This document shows positions 18,174-26,247 of a stretch of DNA of 64,000 bases, piece after piece. The stretch lies in the NCBI RefSeq assembly GCF_004104375.1, contig NZ_QOVM01000002.1:558001-622000 (forward strand). The letters are read 5' to 3'. Made by a program: the position numbers and the translations under genes. Under the pieces are notes generated by a model that saw only the letters and a program-made list of their open reading frames with translations, did no database searches and had not been told where the DNA came from. This DNA is from Leeuwenhoekiella aequorea (GTDB lineage: Bacteria; Bacteroidota; Bacteroidia; Flavobacteriales; Flavobacteriaceae). How positions within the stretch are numbered: position 1 is the first letter of the stretch; each line of letters opens with the position of its first letter.

Positions 18174-18722
18174 ATGACAACTTTAAAAATTCACGATTTA
18201 GAAACTGCTCCACAAGAGAGTAAAGTATTCTTAGAACAATCTCAAAAGCAAAATGGTATGATTCCAGGTTTACACGGCGTGTTAGCCGGCGCACCGGGAT
18301 TACTTGAAGGATACCAAACCTTACACAAATTGTTTATGGATTCTTCTTTTAACAAAGAAGAATTAACAGTGGTATGGCAAGCGATAAATGTTGAGCACGA
18401 ATGTCACTATTGTGTGCCTGCACATACAGCTATCGCAAATATGATGAAGGTAGATGAAGATATAACTGAATCATTGCGTAATCAAACTCCATTAGCTGAT
18501 GCTAAACTTGAAGCATTGCGTACACTAACTTTATCTATGGTTCATAATCGCGGAAATGTAACTCAAGAAGAATTACAAGCATTTTATGATGCTGGTTATG
18601 GTGAGAGACAGGTACTTGAAATTATTTTAGGACTTTCTCAAAAAGTAATAAGCAACTATACAAATCATATTGCGAATACACCAGTAGATGCTCCTTTTGA
18701 AAAGTTTGCGTGGAAAAAATAA
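18174..18722 (+). CDS. AhpD-like carboxymuconolactone decarboxylase-family protein
   Basis: 182 residues, all-helical. The AhpD-type site reads EHECHYCVPAH: E75, C77, C80 and H84, the CxxCxxxH pattern used for thiol-disulfide and peroxidase chemistry, rather than a true decarboxylase site. It is the first structural gene after tetR and behind a candidate operator. The role is probably reduction of peroxides or other electrophiles with a thiol partner; the substrate is unknown. Confidence 0.85.
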   Translation: MTTLKIHDLETAPQESKVFLEQSQKQNGMIPGLHGVLAGAPGLLEGYQTLHKLFMDSSFNKEELTVVWQAINVEHECHYCVPAHTAIANMMKVDEDITESLRNQTPLADAKLEALRTLTLSMVHNRGNVTQEELQAFYDAGYGERQVLEIILGLSQKVISNYTNHIANTPVDAPFEKFAWKK

Positions 18723-18790
18723 TTAGAAGATAAACTTCTAATAATGAGTACGAACTGGCTCGATTAAATTGAGATTGGCTAGTTCGTACT
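18722..18790 (+). other. Two hairpins between the AhpD-like and SDR genes
   Basis: A perfect 8-bp stem (ATTAGAAG / CTTCTAAT, 18722-18742) is followed by a 10-bp stem (AGTACGAACT / AGTTCGTACT, within 18747-18790) with a long loop and only TTT after it. They could weaken read-through or stabilise the upstream message, lowering expression of the rest of the operon relative to its first gene. Confidence 0.45.
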
Positions 18791-18814
18791 TTAATAATAT
18801 TTAAAAATAAAACT

Positions 18815-19549
18815 ATGAGTATTTCAATAAAAAACCAAGTAGCACTAGTCACTGGTGCAAACCGCGGAATAGGTAAGGCAATCACCGAATCATTTTTAAA
18901 ACACGGTGCAAAAAAAGTATACCTAGCCGTAAGGGATACAACATCAACTCAAGAGCTGGAAGAGACTTACGGTGATCGTGTAGTTACACTGGAAGCTGAT
19001 GTATCAAACACAGTATCGATTCAGAAACTAGCAGAGCAAACTCCTGATGTCGCTATTGTAGTAAATAATGCAGGTATTGGTTCACCATGTGCAACTCTTG
19101 ATGAGGATGTTTTAGAAAGCTTAACAAAACAACTTGATGTTAATGCTTTTGGACTTTTACGTGTTGCCACTTCTTTTGCAAAAACCTTAGAAAAAAATAA
19201 AGGAGCACTCGTTCAGCTTAACTCGGTAGCTTCTATTAAAAATTTCCCTCATTTATCTACTTACTCAGCATCTAAAGCTGCCTCGTATTCTTTGACTCAA
19301 GGATTAAGAGCAGAACTATGTCCTAAAGGAGTAACTATTCTAAGTGTACATCCAGGACCTGTAGATACAGAAATGGGCGCTGCAGCAGGATTTGAAGATG
19401 GTGCAGATACCTCAGTGATTGCCGAAGGAATCGTAACTTCTCTTGAAGCCGGGGATTTTCACTTATTTCCCGATGAGATGGCAAAGCAATTTGAAGATGC
19501 TTATAGCAACTTTTCTGAGAAAATAGTTTTAGCCGATCTTTCTGAATAA
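18815..19549 (+). CDS. Short-chain dehydrogenase/reductase
   Basis: 244-residue Rossmann-fold oxidoreductase of the classical SDR family: cofactor motif TGANRGIG (13-20), NNAG (84-87), and catalytic S137, Y150 and K154 (YSASK). The segment HPGPVDTEM follows in the usual place. The basic residue in the glycine-rich motif (R17) suggests NADP(H). Third gene of the TetR-linked cluster; EthD gene begins 15 bp later. The substrate is unknown. Confidence 0.9.
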   Translation: MSISIKNQVALVTGANRGIGKAITESFLKHGAKKVYLAVRDTTSTQELEETYGDRVVTLEADVSNTVSIQKLAEQTPDVAIVVNNAGIGSPCATLDEDVLESLTKQLDVNAFGLLRVATSFAKTLEKNKGALVQLNSVASIKNFPHLSTYSASKAASYSLTQGLRAELCPKGVTILSVHPGPVDTEMGAAAGFEDGADTSVIAEGIVTSLEAGDFHLFPDEMAKQFEDAYSNFSEKIVLADLSE

Positions 19550-19564
19550 TTAAATAATAGACTT

Positions 19565-19873
19565 ATGATCAAGTTAACTGTAATGTATCCTAATAATGTA
19601 GACTTAACATTTGATAAGGATTACTATTTAAGCAAACACGGAAATTTAATTGCAGAATTATTAGGTGAAGCAATTATAGATTCTGATGTGAACTTTGGTA
19701 TTGCTTCAGCATCACCTACTGAGTCCGCTCCTTATGCTGTGATTGCAAATATCACTTTTAAATCTATGGAAAGTTTTGAAAAATCTTTTGGCGCTAATGC
19801 CGAAACAATTTTAAAAGATTTACCACATTTTACCAATGCAGAGCCGGTAATTCAACTCAGTGAGATTGTATAA
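19565..19873 (+). CDS. EthD-domain protein
   Basis: 102 residues, the normal size for a single ferredoxin-like (dimeric alpha/beta barrel) EthD domain. It opens with IKLTVMYPN and carries YYLSKHGNLI, matching the F/Y-x-x-x-H signature of the family. EthD proteins accompany degradation or modification of organic compounds and some are oxygenase-like or cyclase-like; the biochemistry is unclear. It lies between the SDR gene and a lipoprotein gene. Confidence 0.82.
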   Translation: MIKLTVMYPNNVDLTFDKDYYLSKHGNLIAELLGEAIIDSDVNFGIASASPTESAPYAVIANITFKSMESFEKSFGANAETILKDLPHFTNAEPVIQLSEIV

Positions 19874-19900
19874 AATTAATAACTTAAAAACCAATCAAGT

Positions 19901-20740
19901 ATGAAAATTAAACTGTTATCAGGAATAGTGAGCTTGGCATTAATCTCTTGTGGATTTAACGATAAATCTAAAGTTGAAATAAGTTCTGAAAATTCTCAAG
20001 AAGAAAAAATAGCTGAACCCGAATTTCAAAATAAAGGTCACGAATTAGTTTATGCAGTAGCTCAAAAGGTTGGAAATAAAGATTCACTTTGGGCAAAAAA
20101 TGATGTGATTTACACATATACTTACAAAACTCCAGATGGTAAAACCGATGTTAGTACCGAAAAATACCTTTTTGACGGTGAACTTTCCTACGGCTCTTAT
20201 TCGAAACATGAACGTACTCTTCCACAGTTAGAAGGAGTAATTGAGCAGGGATTTGATGGTGAAAATTATTGGTTACGTCACAACGACACCTATTTATCTG
20301 ATGAGGAAATGATGAAGCAAGTTGCTTTTAATAGACCTACTAATTTTTACTGGTTTACGATGATGCAGAAGCTACTTGACGACGGTATAAACTATGAATA
20401 CTTGAATAAAAAAACAATCGACAGTATAACCTATGACGTTGTAAAAATAACTTTTGATCTTAATGAGGATAAACCTAAAGATATCTATCAGGTTTATATT
20501 AATGAAGAAACTAATTTAATAGATCGCTTTTTGTTTACAGTAGCAGATTTCAATGTTGTAGAAACTCCGTATTTGATGGTTTTAGAATATGAAGAAATCG
20601 ATAATATGCTGATACCTACATCTCGTAAGTATAAAAAATCATCTTGGGATGGTGAGTTAACAGATGAGCCGTGGATTTATGTAAACTGGACTAATATCAA
20701 ATTTGATAATGGTCTTAATAAGGATGTTTTCACAAAATAA
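19901..20740 (+). CDS. Lipoprotein of unknown function in the TetR-linked cluster
   Basis: 279 residues. The signal peptide ends in LISC (lipidated C17), followed by a short acidic linker and a beta-rich domain with VIYTYTYKTPDGKTDVSTEK and YLFDGELSYGSYSKHE. The pattern resembles Bacteroidota outer-membrane lipoprotein families with a LolA/LolB-like incomplete barrel (a DUF6503-type relation is possible but not certain). It ends 2 bp before the next gene, so co-translation is likely. Confidence 0.7.
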   Translation: MKIKLLSGIVSLALISCGFNDKSKVEISSENSQEEKIAEPEFQNKGHELVYAVAQKVGNKDSLWAKNDVIYTYTYKTPDGKTDVSTEKYLFDGELSYGSYSKHERTLPQLEGVIEQGFDGENYWLRHNDTYLSDEEMMKQVAFNRPTNFYWFTMMQKLLDDGINYEYLNKKTIDSITYDVVKITFDLNEDKPKDIYQVYINEETNLIDRFLFTVADFNVVETPYLMVLEYEEIDNMLIPTSRKYKKSSWDGELTDEPWIYVNWTNIKFDNGLNKDVFTK

Positions 20741-20742
20741 AG

Positions 20743-21420
20743 GTGATGACTTATACGCTTTCCCAACAATTATCTAAGCAACAATTAGCCGGTCTTGTAT
20801 TTAAAGAGGTTTTTAGAACCGCTACAGATAAACCGGGGTTTTTCCATATTAATTTGGGCAGCGATAGTTCGTCAAAAGCGTTAAGATCATTAATGGTGAC
20901 ACTTAAAAATGAGCTATCACTATTATCATTAGTTCATTTTAAAAAGTCATTAGCTTACCATTGGCTGGTGCGATTTGATCAACAGGTAAATACTCCGTTT
21001 CACATTGATAATGCAGGAGATCAATCATTTCTTATGTTAGGTTATGAACCTAGTGAAATTGCCAGTGAGTTATCTTTTGCTGATTTTCATAGGTATGCAA
21101 AGGCAGATTTAAAAACCTCGGAAAATTATCTAAACACTTTTCAGCCTGTTTTTAAAGCTGAAGAATCTCAACTAGCTCCTTTCACAACCACATTAAATTC
21201 TTTTAAGAAAGACTCGTACAACTTGGTGATTATAAATAATAGTCACCCCAGATCCACGGAAACTTTAGGTGTTTTTCATAAAGCACATATTAAACATTGT
21301 GATCTACAAAAAAGCAGAATAGTTAACTCAATGCTTATAAATATGGTGGATGAATCTTTTGAGAATAAAACGGAACCGAGTGAAACAAATTTCATAGACA
21401 CTTCTATAATAAGTAAATAA
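20743..21420 (+). CDS. Hypothetical protein with an HxD...H pattern (possible Fe(II)/2OG-type fold)
   Basis: 225 residues, no signal peptide. I do not recognise a family with confidence. What can be seen is WLVRFDQQVNTPFHIDNAG with H87-I88-D89, and about 80 residues later LVIINNSHPRST with H168 and R170, spaced like the HxD...H...R ligands of Fe(II)/2-oxoglutarate oxygenases (double-stranded beta-helix). Other His-rich parts include VFHKAHIKH near residue 180. It sits tightly inside the TetR-linked operon with SDR, EthD and FrnE-like genes, which would suit an oxidative-chemistry enzyme. A new start at M2 is possible. Confidence 0.6.
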   Translation: MMTYTLSQQLSKQQLAGLVFKEVFRTATDKPGFFHINLGSDSSSKALRSLMVTLKNELSLLSLVHFKKSLAYHWLVRFDQQVNTPFHIDNAGDQSFLMLGYEPSEIASELSFADFHRYAKADLKTSENYLNTFQPVFKAEESQLAPFTTTLNSFKKDSYNLVIINNSHPRSTETLGVFHKAHIKHCDLQKSRIVNSMLINMVDESFENKTEPSETNFIDTSIISK

Positions 21421-21426
21421 AAAAAT

Positions 21427-22080
21427 ATGGCTAATAAACTGAAAATTGATATTGTATCTGATGTTGTTTGTCCGTGGTGTATAATAGGCTACAAAAGACT
21501 AGACAAAGCAATTAGAGAATTAGGTCTGGAAGATCAGATAGAATTAGAATGGCAACCCTTTGAGCTCAATCCAAATATGCCTGTTGAAGGTCAAAATTTA
21601 CGTGAGCATATAGCTGAAAAATACGGATCTACCACAGCGCAACAAGAAGAATCTCAACAACGTATGATAGATGCCGGTGCTGAGCTGGGATTTACATTTG
21701 ATTATTTTGAAGAGATGCGAATGGCTAACACTTTTGATGCGCATATCTTGCTAGAATATGCTAAAGATTTTGGGAAGCAAACCGAATTAAAAATGCAATT
21801 GATTAAAGCATTTTTTAGTGAGCGTAAAGATGTTTCTAAACAAAGTGTACTCAAGGAGGCCTTGTTGAAAGTAGGTCTTAATGCTGAGGAAGCTTTAAAA
21901 CGCTTAGATAGTGAAGAAGCACGCTATGAAGTGCGCACAACCCAATCTTACTGGAAAAATCTTGGTGTGAATTCGGTTCCTACCGTTGTATTCGATCGCA
22001 AGAGCGCAGTTACTGGCGCGCAGCCGGTAGATGTTTTTAAACAAGTTCTTCTTGAGGCAATGGGCAAGCAAACGAGTTAG
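21427..22080 (+). CDS. FrnE-like DsbA-family dithiol oxidoreductase
   Basis: 217 residues of a cytosolic thioredoxin-like fold with the CPWC active site (C15-C18, DVVCPWCIIG) and the cis-Pro segment NSVPTVVFD near residue 183. FrnE homologues catalyse disulfide exchange and have been linked to oxidative-stress resistance and polyketide biosynthesis. Last gene of the TetR-linked cluster; a strong bidirectional hairpin follows about 105 bp later. Confidence 0.88.
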   Translation: MANKLKIDIVSDVVCPWCIIGYKRLDKAIRELGLEDQIELEWQPFELNPNMPVEGQNLREHIAEKYGSTTAQQEESQQRMIDAGAELGFTFDYFEEMRMANTFDAHILLEYAKDFGKQTELKMQLIKAFFSERKDVSKQSVLKEALLKVGLNAEEALKRLDSEEARYEVRTTQSYWKNLGVNSVPTVVFDRKSAVTGAQPVDVFKQVLLEAMGKQTS

Positions 22081-22184
22081 CAACAAGCAATATCAGATCT
22101 CAAGCTGGGTTAATAATTACTAAGTCTTGAGGGTAAATAAATGATATTTAATGTCATATCCATTTTTTAATTAGGTACTATTTT

Positions 22185-22226
22185 AAAAAAGCTGATATTA
22201 ATTTAAAAATTAATATCAGCTTTTTT
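22185..22226 (+). terminator. Bidirectional-looking terminator after the TetR-linked cluster
   Basis: Perfect 20-bp arms (A6-GCTGATATTAATTT and its complement) with an AA loop, flanked by A6 on one side and T6 on the other, so it would work on either strand. Confidence 0.85.
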
Positions 22227-22289
22227 ATTCTGTATAAGTATGTGATTTTTGAATAAATAGCTAAATTACAGTCTATTATCTCCGTGATT

Positions 22290-22718
22290 ATGAATAGTAA
22301 AAAATCCTTGAAAATTTATTATCAAGTGGAGAATAAATCGATTTATATCGATGATGATCACAACAGCTATATGTTTTTACAGAAATTTTTAATGGTTCTT
22401 ATTCTTGCTAACTCAATATTAAATCTCTTGAATATTTTTATGAATAGAATACGTTTTTAATCTGTAGTATGGATTTTAATGGGTGTGCTAAGTATCTATT
22501 ATTTGTATATCTATTTCTTCAAAATAACCATGAAAGACGAGTTACCCATTTCTCAAATAAGTCACTTATCAAAACGGACATTTTTTAGAATTAATCACTA
22601 CTCAATTGTATTGAAAAATGGTAAAAAACGAAGCCTTCCTCAAGTGAAAACTCAGGATGACGTTAAACAATTAGAAGTTATACTTGCAACTTTCCAAGCA
22701 AATCCTAAGTATAATTAA
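22290..22718 (+). pseudogene. Small membrane protein gene split by an in-frame TAA
   Basis: Two segments lie in the same frame: 22290-22460 (56 codons, MNSKKSLKIYYQ...) ending in TAA at 22458, and 22461-22718, which continues SVVWILMGVLSIYYLYIYFF and ends in NPKYN. Together they would make about 142 residues with two transmembrane helices (about residues 33-50 and 58-72) and a hydrophilic tail (ISHLSKRTFFRINHYSIVLK) like PH/YcxB-type small membrane proteins. Each half has its own ATG (22290, 22479), so re-initiation is possible. A nonsense mutation or a sequencing error would explain it equally well. Promoter and function are unknown. Confidence 0.6.
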
Positions 22719-22909
22719 CTACACATTTTGTGAAACTAGAACCGGCCCTTTATAAAATTCATAAGTCTGAATAATGAAGCTTAAAGATAGATTTAAACTT
22801 ATTTCTTATCATTTTAATTTAAAAAGAAAATTCAAGTTAAGGTTTGCAATTACATTGCGACTAGTGTATCTATATAATTTCTTACACTACAAAAAACCTT
22901 CCGCAGTAC

Positions 22910-23806
22910 ATGGATAAACTTAAAGGAATTGCCTTCGTTTCGATAGGCGCTGCCAGTTATGGTGTTTTAGCAACCATAGTAAAACTTGCAAATAATGCCG
23001 GTTTTGGTACTGCTGCACTTACGTTTTTACAGTTTGTATTTGGAGTAATCGTACTTAGTATAATCTCCTTTGTTTCAGTAAGAAAAAACAATTTAACAGC
23101 TACAAACAACACTATTTCCTCAAATAAATCAAAGTTCAAATTGCTGCTCTTCGGGTCTTCGCTCGGATTTACAAGTTGTTTTTATTACCTCGCTATTCAA
23201 TTTGTACCGGTTTCAATAGGTATTATTCTACTTATGCAAACGGTTTGGATGAGTATCATTCTAGAGTTTTTTACTGAAAGAGAACGGGTTAACAGAACAA
23301 AACTTATAGGTGCAATTGTAGTCTTAGCCGGCACAGCCCTAGCCTCTCGCATTTTTGAAAGTGATTTTACATTTAGTCCGTTGGGTTTTGGATATGGTTT
23401 TCTGGCTGCTTTATCCTATACAATCACTATGTATGCGACTAATAAAATATCACTAGACTTACCTAACATTACTCGAAGTAAATATCTGGTTCTTGGGGGA
23501 TTTATTGCTATTATATTCTTTTGGAATTATCAAATCACCGAAGAATTAAATACACTCGAACTTATTAAATGGGGCGTAATTCTAGGGTTATTTGGTACGG
23601 TTTTACCTCCAATTTTATTTAATAATGGTGTTCCAAAAATTGGCGCAGGATTAGCTGGAATCTTAGCCACGTTAGAAATACCAGTTTCTATCTTAAGTGC
23701 CTATTTTATGCTCAACGAGCGTATAGGATTATTACAAGCATTAGGAATCTTGATCATTTTAATTACAATAATAAAAATCAACACGCATAAAGAAAAAGTC
23801 ATATGA
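22910..23806 (+). CDS. EamA/DMT-family transporter
   Basis: 298 residues with about ten transmembrane helices in two EamA repeats; the second ends with PVSILSAYFMLNERIG, the typical C-terminal block. It overlaps the next gene by 4 bp (ATGA), a sign of translational coupling. EamA proteins move amino acids, nucleosides or other metabolites; the substrate is not predictable. Confidence 0.88.
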   Translation: MDKLKGIAFVSIGAASYGVLATIVKLANNAGFGTAALTFLQFVFGVIVLSIISFVSVRKNNLTATNNTISSNKSKFKLLLFGSSLGFTSCFYYLAIQFVPVSIGIILLMQTVWMSIILEFFTERERVNRTKLIGAIVVLAGTALASRIFESDFTFSPLGFGYGFLAALSYTITMYATNKISLDLPNITRSKYLVLGGFIAIIFFWNYQITEELNTLELIKWGVILGLFGTVLPPILFNNGVPKIGAGLAGILATLEIPVSILSAYFMLNERIGLLQALGILIILITIIKINTHKEKVI

Positions 23807-24402
23807 GTTTTTTAGAAGTAATGCAAAGTCGTTATACAACAAAGAAGTTTGATGCTTCAAAAAAAATAACGCCAGAAAATATCGAAGCCCTAAAAGAAAT
23901 TCTGCAGTTAGCTCCATCCTCAATAAATAGCCAACCTTGGAAATTTACATTTGTTTCCAATTCAGAAATAAAAGCAAAATTAGCTGACGTATCTTGGATT
24001 AATACTTCAAAAATTCTCAATTGCGATACGCTTATAGTTTTAAGTCGTGTTAAAAGTTTAGAAGCTTTTGAAGCACGAATCGAGAAAGAATTACCTCAAG
24101 GAGCTGTTGGTTTTTACAATGATTTTATCAAAAAACTACCGGAACCACAAATTTACGCCTGGTTTGAAAAACAAGTATATCTTGCACTAGGGGTATTATT
24201 AAGTGCTTGTGCAGATATGGGAATTGATGCAACACCTATGGAAGGAATTGAGCCAGATGCATATGATACAATTTTGGGCCAAAAGGAACACACGACTCTG
24301 GTTGCCGTAGCAATTGGATATAGAGACGCAGATGATACAAATCAACCTCATATAAAACCAAAATCCAGAACCGCATTAAAGAATGTGATTGAAGAAATAT
24401 AA
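23803..24402 (+). CDS. Nitroreductase-family NAD(P)H-dependent flavin reductase
   Basis: 199 residues, typical of oxygen-insensitive nitroreductases (FMN, homodimer). The FMN/phosphate block is YTTKKFDASKKI near the start and LAPSSINSQPW (about residues 40-50), and the C-terminal VAVAIGYRDADD is standard. Close to the NfsB/YodC branch. Coupled to the EamA gene by a 4-bp overlap. The electron acceptor in vivo is unknown. Confidence 0.88.
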   Translation: MSFLEVMQSRYTTKKFDASKKITPENIEALKEILQLAPSSINSQPWKFTFVSNSEIKAKLADVSWINTSKILNCDTLIVLSRVKSLEAFEARIEKELPQGAVGFYNDFIKKLPEPQIYAWFEKQVYLALGVLLSACADMGIDATPMEGIEPDAYDTILGQKEHTTLVAVAIGYRDADDTNQPHIKPKSRTALKNVIEEI

Positions 24403-24422
24403 TTTGCGTTATTCAAGATAAT

Positions 24423-24463
24423 AGCAAAGTCTGATAATTGTAAATCGGTTATCAGGCTTTGCT
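24423..24463 (+). terminator. Hairpin after the nitroreductase gene (weak U-tract)
   Basis: 15-bp arms (AGCAAAGTCTGATAA facing TTATCAGGCTTTGCT) with one G-T wobble and an 11-nt loop. Strong stem but no run of T after it, so it may be a Rho-assisted terminator or a 3' stabilising structure. Confidence 0.5.
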
Positions 24464-24586
24464 GCTAGATATCATGCACACCATTAATCACAAAGTCATC
24501 AAATCTTAATATAATCCCAAGCTGAAGACTTTTAAAAAGCAGAACTTTACAACAATTTTTAAGACAGATAATGCAGCACAGAAGTT

Positions 24587-25486
24587 ATGAGTAAAATTAA
24601 GACAGCAATAAAAGCGACTTATTTTAGTATCATAGGCAATGTGATTCTAGCTATTTTAAAAGGTATTGCTGGTATTTTTGGAAACTCGTACGCCCTTATT
24701 GCTGATGCGATTGAATCTACCGCAGATGTTTTTGCCTCTTTTCTGGTACTATTCGGTTTAAAATATGCAGATCGTCCACCAGATGACAATCATCCGTATG
24801 GTCACGGTAAAATAGAACCTCTCGTAACGTTTATGGTGGTTGCTTTTTTAGTTACCTCAGCATCGGTAATTGCATATGAAAGTATCCAAAATATACAAAC
24901 TCCGCATTTGTCACCTAAGCCCTGGACGTTGCTGGTACTCGGCTCTATAATTATCTGGAAAGAAACTGCTTTTAGAATTGTTTTAAAGCGCAGTATTGAA
25001 ACTAACAGCTCTTCATTAAAAGCAGATGCCTGGCATCATCGCAGTGATGCAATTACATCTGTAATGGCATTTATAGGAATTAGTATTTCACTGATTTTTG
25101 GAAAAGGTTTTGAAGCTGCAGATGACTGGGCCGCATTACTAGCCTCTGGTATAATTATCTACAATGCTTACTTGATTTTTAGACCTGCTCTGGGTGAGAT
25201 CATGGATGAAAACAGATATGACGATGTCATTGAAGAGGTACGGGTAAAATCTCTGGAAGTTACCGGAGTATTAGATACTGAAAAAGCTTTTATTCGGAAA
25301 GCTGGTATGAATTACCATCTTGATTTACATGCAATTGTAGATGGTGATATAAGTGTAACAGCGGGGCATATAATTGCGCATAAATTACAAGATCACCTTA
25401 AAGAAGAAATTCCCAACCTCAATTTTATATTAATTCATATTGAGCCTGGGAATCCTGTAGATTTTGACTCTACATCTACAAATTAG
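24587..25486 (+). CDS. Cation diffusion facilitator (CDF) metal exporter
   Basis: 299 residues: six transmembrane helices followed by a cytosolic C-terminal domain (EEVRVKSLEVTGVLDTEKAF). The metal site in TM5 is DAWHHRSDAIT (HxxxD). In TM2 the segment DAIESTADVFAS gives ExxxD where many CDFs have DxxxD or HxxxD. HPYGHGKIEPL is the conserved loop. CDFs export Zn2+, Mn2+, Fe2+ or Co2+ by proton antiport; the TM2 variation makes the metal uncertain. Confidence 0.9.
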   Translation: MSKIKTAIKATYFSIIGNVILAILKGIAGIFGNSYALIADAIESTADVFASFLVLFGLKYADRPPDDNHPYGHGKIEPLVTFMVVAFLVTSASVIAYESIQNIQTPHLSPKPWTLLVLGSIIIWKETAFRIVLKRSIETNSSSLKADAWHHRSDAITSVMAFIGISISLIFGKGFEAADDWAALLASGIIIYNAYLIFRPALGEIMDENRYDDVIEEVRVKSLEVTGVLDTEKAFIRKAGMNYHLDLHAIVDGDISVTAGHIIAHKLQDHLKEEIPNLNFILIHIEPGNPVDFDSTSTN

Positions 25487-25492
25487 ATGTAG
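25470..25492. terminator. Short hairpin across the stop codon of the CDF gene
   Basis: Perfect 9-bp stem (CTACATCTA / TAGATGTAG) that includes the TAG stop, between convergent genes (next stop at 25507). Weak candidate with no strong U-tract. Confidence 0.3.
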
Positions 25493-25506
25493 TGAAATAT
25501 CTGTTT

Positions 25507-26217
25507 TTATAAACCGGCAGCGGCGTCTTTGTCTAAAAACCAAGTTAGCTCACCCTCTTTAGGAGCTACTAAACTTGCCGGAAATTTTTTATAATCTTCA
25601 AGTTCATTAACTATTAATGATACTTTTTCTTTTTTACTAGCTCCCGTTACTAGAAATGCAATTGTTTCTGCAGCATTTATAACTTTACCGGTAATTGTAA
25701 TACGTTTTTGACCACTTTCAGGATGCGTAGCTACTCTGCAACTTTCTGGCATTTCCCATAATTCAATCTGATGTGGAAAAATTGATGCAGTATGACCGTC
25801 ATCACCCATACCTAGAATAACCAAGTCAAAACGCGGTATTCCATTTAAGCTTGGTAAATTATCGCGTAATACATTTGTATAACGCTTCGCCTCTTCTTCA
25901 GGATCAGCTTCTCCTAAAATTCGATGAATATTTGCTTCCGGAATATCAATTTTTGAAAGCAAATGAGTAACCGTCATTTTGTAATTACTCTCTTCATCTG
26001 TAGGAGCTACACAACGCTCATCACCCCAGTAAAAATGCACCTTCGACCAGTCTATTTGAGAATTATATTCTGAAGCCAGTTGATCAAAAACAATTTTAGG
26101 CGTGCTTCCTCCGGAAAGTGCAACATTCACCTCTTTTTTATCAGCGCAAAGTTCTTTGAAAAAATAAGAGAATTCTTCGGCAACTTGCTGTTTTGTATCT
26201 TTTATACGTAAGTCCAT
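25507..26217 (-). CDS. pgl: 6-phosphogluconolactonase
   Basis: 236-residue cytosolic hydrolase of 6-phosphogluconolactone, second step of the oxidative pentose phosphate pathway. Motifs are VALSGGSTPKIVFDQL (phosphate loop), WSKVHFYWGDERCV, and DLVILGMGDDGHTASIFP, which are characteristic of the family (SOL/DevB type). It lies 30 bp after zwf on the same strand, so the two enzymes act in sequence from one message. Confidence 0.95.
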   Translation of the reverse strand: MDLRIKDTKQQVAEEFSYFFKELCADKKEVNVALSGGSTPKIVFDQLASEYNSQIDWSKVHFYWGDERCVAPTDEESNYKMTVTHLLSKIDIPEANIHRILGEADPEEEAKRYTNVLRDNLPSLNGIPRFDLVILGMGDDGHTASIFPHQIELWEMPESCRVATHPESGQKRITITGKVINAAETIAFLVTGASKKEKVSLIVNELEDYKKFPASLVAPKEGELTWFLDKDAAAGL

Positions 26218-26247
26218 AACTATGGAAATTTTTAATTATACTTCAAT

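Noticed and set aside
22774-22917. 47-codon basic frame ending over the EamA start
   Set aside because: An ATG is present, but composition is Lys/Arg/Leu/Phe-rich AT-noise, no family is recognisable and there is no independent support such as conservation; the 8-bp overlap alone is not enough.
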